This document shows positions 6,173-12,534 of a stretch of 15,600 bases of DNA, piece by piece. The position numbers were made by a program, and so were the translations under genes. The notes beneath the pieces are model-generated. The model did no database searches and had not been told where the DNA came from. It saw only the letters and a program-made list of their open reading frames with translations. The stretch is from contig JBEKNT010000132.1 of NCBI GenBank assembly GCA_049522565.1, positions 1 through 15,600 of the forward strand, written 5' to 3'. Position 1 is the stretch's first letter. Each line of letters begins with the position of its first letter. Origin of the DNA: JASHVB01 sp049522565 (GTDB taxonomy: Bacteria > Pseudomonadota > Alphaproteobacteria > Acetobacterales > Acetobacteraceae).

Positions 6173-8296
6173 ATGAGCGATCCGCACGACCTCCCGCCCG
6201 AGCCCGACTCCCCGCCGCGCAACGCCTATGGCCGGCCGGTGCATCGCCGCGGCGCGGCGCGCAGCGATGCCGTGCCGCGCATCGAGCATGTACGCATCAC
6301 CGAACCCGACCTGCAACGCCGCGCCGCGCTGGAAAAGACCCGCGGCCGGCTGGTGCTCGCCGCGATCGGCTTCGCCGTGCTGTTCATCGCCGTAATCGGC
6401 AAGCTTGCCGACGCCACCATCCTCCAGCCGCTCATGCCGCATCGGCCCGAACGCCAGGTCACCGACCTGCTGACGCCGCCGAAGCAGGCCGAGGGAACCG
6501 GGCTGCCGGGCCAGCGGGCCGAGATCACCGACCGTAACGGGCAGATCCTGGCGATCTCGCTGCCGACCGTCTCGGTGTTCGCCGATCCGCGGCAGATCAT
6601 CGACCCGGTGGACGCGGCGAAGAAGCTGAAGCAGGTGCTGCCGCGTCTCGATCTCGACATGGCGATCCAGCGGCTGTCCGAGAGCACCAAGCAGTTCGTC
6701 TACCTGGAACGCCAGATCACCCCGCGGGAGGAGATGGCGATCAACGCGCTCGGCATCCCCGGGATCGACTTCCAGCCAAGCGAGGAACGCCACTACCCGA
6801 TGGGCAACCTGGCCGCCCAGGTGCTCGGCGGCGTTGACGTGGACGAGCATGGCGTCGCCGGGGTGGAGAAATACTTCGACGAGCATCTGCGCAGCGACGC
6901 CTCGCCGCTGCGCCTGTCGATCGACATCCGCGTCGAAGGCGTGGTGCGCGAGGAATTGCTCAAGGCGATGGAGGAGTTCCAGGCGATCGGCGCCTGCGGG
7001 ATCGTGATGGATGTGAACACCGGCGAAGTGATCGCGATGGTCAGCCTGCCGGACTACGATGCCAACAATTTCCGCACCGCCCCGGCGGATGACCGGTTCA
7101 ACCGGGCGGTGACCGGCATGTACGAGCCGGGCAGCACGTTCAAGCTGCAAACCGCGTCGATGGCCCTGGATGGCGGCATCGTGCATATCTGGGACGAGTT
7201 CGACGCGGCGCATCCGATCCATATCGGACGTTTCACCATCACCGATTTCGAGGGCAAGCACCGCTGGCTGTATCTGCCGGAGGTGCTGGCCTACTCGTCC
7301 AACCTGGGTGCCGCGCATATCGCCGTGGATGTCGGCGCCGAGCGCCAGCGCGCCTGGCTGAAATCGATGGGGATGTTCGCCCGCGTGCCGATCGAGCTGC
7401 CGGAAGCCGGCCTGCCGATCATCCAGCCCGCCGCCGCCTGGAAGGAGATCGTGACGATGACCGTGGGGTTCGGCCACGGCATCTCGGTCTCGCCGTTGCA
7501 CGTGGTGCGCGGCACCGCCGCCGTGGCGACCGGCACGCTGGTGCGTCCGACCATCCTCGCTTTGCAGCCGTCGGAGGTGCCGGACGGCGTGCGGCTGGAG
7601 CAACCCTCGACGGTGGACATCATGCGCAAGTTGATGCGCCTGGTCGTCACCGACGGCTACGGCAAGAACGCCGAGGTGACGGGCTACTATCCCGGCGGCA
7701 AGACCGGCACCGCGGAGAAGGTCGGCAAACACGGCTACGAGCGCGGCTTCAAGGAGAATTTCAACGTCGCGGCCTTCACCAGCGTGTTCCCGATGAACGC
7801 CCCGCGCTACGCGGTCTACATGATGCTCGACGAGCCGCACGGCAACAAAAGCACCTACGGCTTCTCGACCGCCGGCTGGGTGGCGGCGCCGGCGGCTGGG
7901 CGGGTGATCGCGCGCATGGCGCCGATGATGGGGCTGCTGCCGGACATCCAGGACGCCCCGGCGATCAACCAGGTGTTGGCGATCCCGCTGGAACCCGGCC
8001 GTCCGCCGGGAGCGCCGGTGCGGGGCCCGGGGACGGCGGAACCCGAGACGGCCGTTTCGTCCGGGAAGCCCGGGCTGACAGTGCCGGCCACGGCGCTGCC
8101 GCCGGCGCGTGTCCGCCCCGCCCCGCGCCACGAGGCATCCGCGACTTCCGCTCCCGCGGCAGCGGGAGAGGGTTGGGGCGAGGGTGCCACGCGCAGCACC
8201 CTCACTCTGGCCTCTCCCGCAGGCGGGAGCGGGATTCCGTCGTCTCCCGCCGAAGGCGCGCGAGGTTTGGTGGAACAAACTCTTGCGGTTCGCTGA
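6173..8296 (+). CDS. ftsI: septal peptidoglycan transpeptidase FtsI (PBP3)
   Basis: The class B penicillin-binding protein that cross-links septal peptidoglycan with FtsW. Order of parts: a cytoplasmic N-terminus rich in Pro and Arg, a membrane anchor near residues 61-78 (VLAAIGFAVLFIAVIGKL), a dimerisation/pedestal domain (RAEITDRNGQILAIS, then YPMGNLAAQVLG), and the transpeptidase domain. The active-site motifs are complete: STFK with nucleophile Ser321, SSN at 375-377 and KTGT at 510-513. The protein has 707 residues, longer than usual. The catalytic domain ends near residue 600 and is followed by a Pro/Ala tail. Residues 660-686 of that tail are encoded by a palindromic repeat. The tail is probably dispensable. 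The stop is four bases before the murE ATG, consistent with translational coupling. Confidence 0.96.
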   Translation: MSDPHDLPPEPDSPPRNAYGRPVHRRGAARSDAVPRIEHVRITEPDLQRRAALEKTRGRLVLAAIGFAVLFIAVIGKLADATILQPLMPHRPERQVTDLLTPPKQAEGTGLPGQRAEITDRNGQILAISLPTVSVFADPRQIIDPVDAAKKLKQVLPRLDLDMAIQRLSESTKQFVYLERQITPREEMAINALGIPGIDFQPSEERHYPMGNLAAQVLGGVDVDEHGVAGVEKYFDEHLRSDASPLRLSIDIRVEGVVREELLKAMEEFQAIGACGIVMDVNTGEVIAMVSLPDYDANNFRTAPADDRFNRAVTGMYEPGSTFKLQTASMALDGGIVHIWDEFDAAHPIHIGRFTITDFEGKHRWLYLPEVLAYSSNLGAAHIAVDVGAERQRAWLKSMGMFARVPIELPEAGLPIIQPAAAWKEIVTMTVGFGHGISVSPLHVVRGTAAVATGTLVRPTILALQPSEVPDGVRLEQPSTVDIMRKLMRLVVTDGYGKNAEVTGYYPGGKTGTAEKVGKHGYERGFKENFNVAAFTSVFPMNAPRYAVYMMLDEPHGNKSTYGFSTAGWVAAPAAGRVIARMAPMMGLLPDIQDAPAINQVLAIPLEPGRPPGAPVRGPGTAEPETAVSSGKPGLTVPATALPPARVRPAPRHEASATSAPAAAGEGWGEGATRSTLTLASPAGGSGIPSSPAEGARGLVEQTLAVR
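8150..8230. repeat. palindromic repeat forming part of the FtsI C-terminal tail
   Basis: An 81-base imperfect inverted repeat, exactly 27 codons. The left end GCTCCCGC...GCGGGAGAGG (8150-8169) and the right end CCTCTCCCGC...GCGGGAGC (to 8230) are reverse complements apart from the loop bases. The inner GAGGGTG and CACCCTC also pair. It reads in the FtsI frame as APAAAGEGWGEG through to SPAGGSGI. Sequence class and ends (CTCCCGC, GCGGGAGAGG, GAGGGTG) match the repeats in murF and at 15496. Confidence 0.85.
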
Positions 8297-8300
8297 GCTC

Positions 8301-9905
8301 ATGCGCGCTCTGCCGCAACCTGCTGCGTTCACGGCCGCCTGGCAGGCGGTGGCCGCCTTGGACGTCGTCGGGGTAACCGCGGACAGTCGCCAGGTGGTGC
8401 CGGGCGACCTGTTCGCCGCGCTGCCCGGCAGCCGCGCCGATGGCCGCGCCTTCATCGCCGATGCGGTCGAGCGGGGCGCCATCGCCGTGCTGGCCCCGGA
8501 TGACACCGTCTGGCCACCGGGCGTGCCGCCGCGGCCGCTGATCCGCGATCCCGAGCCGCGCCGCCGCCTGGCGCAGATCGCCGCGGTGCTGGCCGGACCG
8601 CAGCCGGACAACGTGGTGGCGGTGACCGGCACCAACGGCAAGACCAGCACCGTGGAGTTCCTGCGGCAGATCTGGACCGCCAGCGGCCTGCCGGCAGCCA
8701 GCCTCGGCACACTGGGGGTGATCGCACCCGGTTTTCCTCCCGGTCCCGGGCTGACCACGCCCGATCCGGTCAGCCTCGCCGAGATCCTCGCCGGACTGCG
8801 CCGCACCGGTATCCGCCATGCGGCGATGGAAGCGTCTTCGCACGGGCTGGATCAGGCGCGCCTCGATGGCGTGCGGCTCACCGCCGGGGCGTTCACCAAC
8901 CTGACGCGCGACCACCTGGACTATCACGGCAGCCTGGAGGTCTATCGGACCGCCAAGCTCCGCCTGTTCGCCGACCTGCTGCCGGAGGGCGCGCCCGCGC
9001 TGGCCGGCGCCGACATGGATGCGGCGACGTTGGATGCGCTGCGCGACGTGGCGCGCCGCCGGCGACTGGACCTGCGCACGGTCGGCGAAGCGGGCGACAT
9101 GATCCGCGTGCTGCGGGTCACCCCACGGCCGGATGGCCAGGTGGTGCAGGTGGAATCAGGCGGTGTCCGGCGCGAGATCGCGCTGGGTCTGCCGGGCCGC
9201 TTCCAGGCCGACAACGCATTGCTGGCGGCAGCCCTGGCAATGGCGCTGGGGCAGGCCGACGCGCTGGACCGGCTGTGCGGTCTGACCGGCGTGCGCGGCC
9301 GCATGGAACTGGCCGCCCGGCTGCCGAACGGCGCCGCGGTCTATGTGGATTACGCCCACACGCCGGACGCGCTGGAGCGGCTGCTCACGGCATTGCGCCC
9401 GCACACGACAGGTCGGCTGCTCGTGGTGTTCGGCGCCGGCGGCGATCGCGACCGTGGCAAGCGCCCGCTGATGGGCGCCGCGGCGGCGCGGCTGGCCGAC
9501 CTGGCGATCGTCACCGACGACAATCCGCGGGGGGAAAATCCGGCGGCGATCCGGGCCGCGATCCTGGCGGCCTGCCCGGGAGCGCGCGAGATCGGCGACC
9601 GCGCGCAGGCGATTGCCGCGGGGCTGGAGGCGCTCGGGCCGGGCGACGTGCTGGCGGTGGCCGGCAAGGGGCACGAGCAGGGCCAGACGATTGGCGGGAC
9701 GGTAGTGCCGTTCGACGATGTGGGGGTGGTGCGCGGTTTGGTGCAGGGCGGGGCAGAGACGGGAAAGCATGGAAACACGGGAGGGAAGGGAAAGCAGGCT
9801 CCCTCCCCCCTTGAGGGGGAGGGTCGGGGAGAGGGGACGGACCCCACCGACATGCGGCGTGCCCCCTCTCCCCAACCCTCCCCCTCAAGGGGGGAGGGAG
9901 CATGA
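8301..9905 (+). CDS. murE: UDP-MurNAc-L-Ala-D-Glu:meso-diaminopimelate ligase MurE
   Basis: A cytoplasmic ATP-dependent ligase that adds the third residue of the peptidoglycan stem peptide. The start at 8301 gives MRALPQPAAF and then VTADSRQVVPGDLFAALPG, the normal Mur N-domain. The ATP loop VTGTNGKTST covers residues 108-117. EASSHGLDQ, FTNLTRDHLDYHG and YRTAKLRLF (carbamylated Lys) follow, then VDYAHTPDALE, and DNPR at 407-410. DNPR is the known specificity motif for meso-diaminopimelate rather than lysine. The conserved fold ends near residue 481 (DDVGVVRGLV). The remaining 50 or so residues are extra. Residues 500-534 are encoded by a palindromic repeat, and a purine-rich stretch encodes residues 484-499. 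The stop overlaps the murF ATG by four bases. The native ribosome binding site is weak, and coupling to ftsI, four bases upstream, is likely. Confidence 0.96.
   Translation: MRALPQPAAFTAAWQAVAALDVVGVTADSRQVVPGDLFAALPGSRADGRAFIADAVERGAIAVLAPDDTVWPPGVPPRPLIRDPEPRRRLAQIAAVLAGPQPDNVVAVTGTNGKTSTVEFLRQIWTASGLPAASLGTLGVIAPGFPPGPGLTTPDPVSLAEILAGLRRTGIRHAAMEASSHGLDQARLDGVRLTAGAFTNLTRDHLDYHGSLEVYRTAKLRLFADLLPEGAPALAGADMDAATLDALRDVARRRRLDLRTVGEAGDMIRVLRVTPRPDGQVVQVESGGVRREIALGLPGRFQADNALLAAALAMALGQADALDRLCGLTGVRGRMELAARLPNGAAVYVDYAHTPDALERLLTALRPHTTGRLLVVFGAGGDRDRGKRPLMGAAAARLADLAIVTDDNPRGENPAAIRAAILAACPGAREIGDRAQAIAAGLEALGPGDVLAVAGKGHEQGQTIGGTVVPFDDVGVVRGLVQGGAETGKHGNTGGKGKQAPSPLEGEGRGEGTDPTDMRRAPSPQPSPSRGEGA
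9798..9901. repeat. inverted repeat encoding the MurE tail and carrying the murF Shine-Dalgarno
   Basis: Left arm 9798-9836 and right arm 9863-9901 are 39-base reverse complements with one mismatch, around a 26-base centre. Inside each arm is a smaller hairpin core, CCCCCTTGAGGGGG on the left and CCCCCTCAAGGGGGG on the right. The frame reads PLEGEGRGEG on the left arm and PSPQPSPSRGEGA on the right arm. The arms are the same class as those around the murD insert (shared TTGAGGG/CCCTCAA core and terminal CCCCTC runs). The last base of the right arm abuts the murF ATG. Confidence 0.92.
9887..9896 (+). promoter_or_regulatory. murF ribosome binding site inside the repeat arm
   Basis: AAGGGGGGAG lies five bases before the murF ATG at 9902 and is the only purine-rich anti-16S match there (a second AGGGAG at 9895-9900 is too close). 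It is part of the right arm of the palindromic repeat, so murF initiation now depends on inserted sequence. In mRNA the arm can pair with the left arm at 9798-9836, which would hide the site unless ribosomes translating the murE tail open it. Confidence 0.6.
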
Positions 9906-11446
9906 CCAACATGACGACCATGACCCCCCTCTGGACTGCCGCCGACCTGGTGGAAGCCACCGGCGGGACGATGGCGGCGCCATTCGATGCGACGGGCGTG
10001 TCGATCGATACGCGCAGCCTGGCGCCCGGCGATCTGTTCGTTGCGTTGCGTGGCGAGAACGGCGACGGGCATCGCTTCGTGGCCGATGCGCTCGCGAAGG
10101 GTGCGGCGGGCGCGATGGTGCACCAGGACGTGCCGGGCGCCGCGCGGTTGCTGCGGGTGGACGACACGCTGGCGGCGCTGGCGCGGCTGGGCGGCTACGC
10201 GCGCGCGCGGTTTGCCGGCCGCGTGGTCGCGGTGACCGGCAGCGTGGGCAAGACCACGACCAAGGAGATGCTGCGTTGCGCATTGTCGGCGCTGGGGCCG
10301 ACGCATGCTGCGGTTGCCTCCTACAACAACCACTGGGGCGTGCCGCTGACCCTGGCGCGCTTGCCGCCCGGCGCCGCGTTCTGCGTGGTCGAGATCGGCA
10401 TGAACCACCCCGGGGAGATCGCCCCGCTGGCCCGGCTGGCGCGGCCGCATGTCACGGTGATCACGGCGATCGAGAAGGCGCATATCGGCTTTCTCGGCAG
10501 CATCGAGGCGATCGCCGACGAGAAGGCGTCGATCATGCTGGGGCTGGAGCCGGGCGGCGTCGCCGTGCTGCCCACGGATACGCCGATGTTCGCCCGGCTG
10601 CGTGACGCCGCCATTGCACTGGGGGTGCCGGTGATCGGCTTCGGCGGCGACGATGCTGCTGACGTGCGGCTGGTGGATGTCGCGATGGACGCCGACGGCA
10701 GCGACGTGCTCGCCGGGATGGAAGGCGTTTCGGTGCGGTTCAGGATCAATGCCCCTGGCCGGCACATGGCGATGAATGCGCTGGCCGCACTGGCCGCGAT
10801 GCAAAACCTCTCCCGCTTCGCGGGGTTGGGCCGCGAAGCGGACCGACGCGAGGCGCGAAGCGACGAGGGTGAGGGTGATCGGGTCGGCACATTGCCAGAA
10901 GGTGCTGCGTGCCGACCCGATCACCCTCACCCGGGGCTCCGCGCCGACCTCTCCCGCTTCGCGGGAGAGGTTTTCGGGACCTTCTCCCCGATCTCCGGCC
11001 GCGGCGCGCGCCGTCAAATCCCCGTCCCCAACGGCACCGCCCTGCTGCTCGACGAGAGCTACAACGGCAACGGTGCCTCGATGCGTGCCGCACTGTCCGT
11101 GCTGGCCTTGCAGCCGGCGCAACGGCGCGTCGCGGTGCTCGGCGACATGCTGGAACTCGGCGAAGCGGGGCTATCGGAACACGCCGCCCTCGCGCTGGAC
11201 GCCGCGGCCTCGGCGGACAAAGTGTTCACCTGTGGACCGTTGATGCGCCACCTGTTCGACGCACTGCCGCAGCAAAAACGCGGCGTGCACGCACCCGACT
11301 CCGCCGCTCTCGCCCCTCTCGTCGCGCGAGCCGTCGCGCCAGGCGACGCCATCCTGGTGAAGGGCAGCCTGGGCAGCCGCATGCGGCGCGTGGTGGATGC
11401 ACTCGACGCTGCGGCCGCATCGCACGGTGCGGAGGCCGCAGCCTGA
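9902..11446 (+). CDS. murF: UDP-MurNAc-tripeptide:D-Ala-D-Ala ligase MurF, with in-frame insert
   Basis: The cytoplasmic ligase that adds D-Ala-D-Ala to complete the pentapeptide precursor. Motifs: VSIDTRSLAPGDLFVALRG (N-domain), TGSVGKTTTKE at 112-122 (ATP loop), NNHWGVPLTLARL, EIGMNHPGEI, EKAHIGFLGS, GRHMAMNALAALAAM, and DESYNGNGASM from residue 384. The protein has 514 residues against roughly 450-480 in relatives. The excess is residues 302-357 (NLSRFAGLGRE to RFAGEVF), encoded exactly by the 168-base palindromic repeat at 10805-10972. It lies between the end of the central domain and the C-terminal domain, before SGRGARRQIPVPNGT. The usual linker helix there seems to be replaced or pushed aside. 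All catalytic motifs survive and the frame is open, so the enzyme is probably functional. Three ATGs lie within the first seven codons (9902, 9911, 9920). The first overlaps the murE stop. Confidence 0.95.
   Translation: MTNMTTMTPLWTAADLVEATGGTMAAPFDATGVSIDTRSLAPGDLFVALRGENGDGHRFVADALAKGAAGAMVHQDVPGAARLLRVDDTLAALARLGGYARARFAGRVVAVTGSVGKTTTKEMLRCALSALGPTHAAVASYNNHWGVPLTLARLPPGAAFCVVEIGMNHPGEIAPLARLARPHVTVITAIEKAHIGFLGSIEAIADEKASIMLGLEPGGVAVLPTDTPMFARLRDAAIALGVPVIGFGGDDAADVRLVDVAMDADGSDVLAGMEGVSVRFRINAPGRHMAMNALAALAAMQNLSRFAGLGREADRREARSDEGEGDRVGTLPEGAACRPDHPHPGLRADLSRFAGEVFGTFSPISGRGARRQIPVPNGTALLLDESYNGNGASMRAALSVLALQPAQRRVAVLGDMLELGEAGLSEHAALALDAAASADKVFTCGPLMRHLFDALPQQKRGVHAPDSAALAPLVARAVAPGDAILVKGSLGSRMRRVVDALDAAAASHGAEAAA
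10805..10972. repeat. 168-base palindromic element inserted in frame in murF
   Basis: The outer ends are AACCTCTCCCGC (10805-10816) and GCGGGAGAGGTT (10961-10972), exact reverse complements. Each end carries a mini-hairpin (CCCGCTTCGCGGG type). The centre is a perfect 24-base stem: 10867-10890 pairs with 10909-10932 around an 18-base loop. The element is 56 codons long, begins on a codon boundary and has no stop in the MurF frame. Bases 10864-10930 align without gaps to 15534-15600 at 57 of 67 positions, so both are copies of one family. Confidence 0.92.
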
Positions 11447-12534
11447 TGCTGTACAACCTCGCCCGGCCTCTGGCCGAACAGTTCATCCTGTTCAACCTGT
11501 TCCGCTACATCACCTTCCGCTCCGGCGCGGCCTGCCTGACCGCGCTGATCGTCAGCTTCTGGCTGGGACCGAAGTTGATTCGCTGGCTGAAATCGGTGCA
11601 GCACCAGGGGCAGCCGATCCGCTCCGACGGCCCCGAGCGCCATCTGATCGAAAAGAAGGGCACGCCCACCATGGGTGGCCTTCTCATCCTCTTCGCCATG
11701 ACGATTTCCACCTTGCTCTGGGTGGACCTGCGCAACGCCTATGTCTGGGCCGTGCTGTGCGTTACCTGGGGCTACGGCTTGCTCGGCTTCGCCGACGACT
11801 ACCTGAAGGTCACCAGGCGCAACCACAAGGGTGTCTCCGGCCGCGTCAAGCTGCTGGTGCAGGCGGTGATCGGACTTGCCGCCGCGATCTGGATCGCGAT
11901 GCTGACGCGCGCCCCCCTCGGCACCGAACTGGCCGTGCCGGTGTTCAAGGAAGTGCTGATCCCGCTTGGCTATTTCTTTCCCGTGTTCGCCATGCTGGTG
12001 ATGATGGGCGCGTCGAACGCGGTGAACCTGACCGACGGGCTCGACGGCCTGGCGATCGTGCCAACCATGATCAGCACCGCGGTGTTTGCGTTGATCGCCT
12101 ACCTGGTGGGCAACCGCATCTTCGCCGACTACCTCCAGCTCACCTACATCCCCGGTGTCGGCGAGCTGGCGGTGTTCTGCGCCGCGCTGATCGGCGCCGG
12201 CATGGGCTTTCTGTGGTTCAACGCCCCGCCGGCGGCGGTGTTCATGGGCGATATCGGCTCGCTGTCGCTGGGCGGCGCGCTGGGCGCGGTGGCGGTGGCG
12301 ACCAAGCACGAGATCGTGCTGATGATCGTCGGTGGCCTGTTCGTGGTGGAGACGGTGTCCGTCATCGTCCAGGTGTTCTGGTACAAGCGCACCGGCAAGC
12401 GGGTGTTCCTGATGGCGCCGCTGCACCATCATTTCGAGAAGAAAGGGTGGTCCGAGCCGACCATCGTCATTCGTTTCTGGATCATCTCGATGATCCTGGC
12501 CCTGGTCGGCCTGGCGACGTTGAAGATCCGATGA
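11446..12534 (+). CDS. mraY: phospho-MurNAc-pentapeptide transferase MraY
   Basis: An integral membrane enzyme that transfers phospho-MurNAc-pentapeptide from UDP to undecaprenyl phosphate, forming lipid I on the inner face of the membrane. 362 residues with about ten hydrophobic segments, the normal size. Signatures: RSDGPERHLIEKKGTPTMGG (GTPTMGG at 72-78), GFADDYLK with the Asp pair at 117-118, the catalytic-loop NLTDGLDGLA from residue 194, MGDIGSLSLGG from 267, and LHHHFEKKGW from 326 (HHH loop). The ATG shares its A with the last base of the murF stop. The stop overlaps the murD ATG (ATGA at 12531-12534). No repeat element lies within this gene, unlike its neighbours murF and murD. Confidence 0.98.
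   Translation: MLYNLARPLAEQFILFNLFRYITFRSGAACLTALIVSFWLGPKLIRWLKSVQHQGQPIRSDGPERHLIEKKGTPTMGGLLILFAMTISTLLWVDLRNAYVWAVLCVTWGYGLLGFADDYLKVTRRNHKGVSGRVKLLVQAVIGLAAAIWIAMLTRAPLGTELAVPVFKEVLIPLGYFFPVFAMLVMMGASNAVNLTDGLDGLAIVPTMISTAVFALIAYLVGNRIFADYLQLTYIPGVGELAVFCAALIGAGMGFLWFNAPPAAVFMGDIGSLSLGGALGAVAVATKHEIVLMIVGGLFVVETVSVIVQVFWYKRTGKRVFLMAPLHHHFEKKGWSEPTIVIRFWIISMILALVGLATLKIR

Noticed and set aside
5522..8806. A 1094-codon open frame on the minus strand across ftsL, ftsI and murE
   Set aside because: It is antisense to three genes with complete catalytic motifs. Long antisense frames are expected at this GC content, and the translation is rich in His, Arg and Ala with no recognisable domain.
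9798..9901. The murE/murF palindrome as an intrinsic terminator
   Set aside because: There is a strong stem but no T-run after it, and murF begins at its last base, so termination here would cut off the rest of the operon.
11397..12530. Upstream extension of the murD frame that would give a 986-residue protein
   Set aside because: The extension is an Arg/Pro-rich out-of-frame shadow of mraY. The murD ATG at 12531 overlaps the mraY stop in the usual ATGA arrangement and starts the normal MurD N-terminus.
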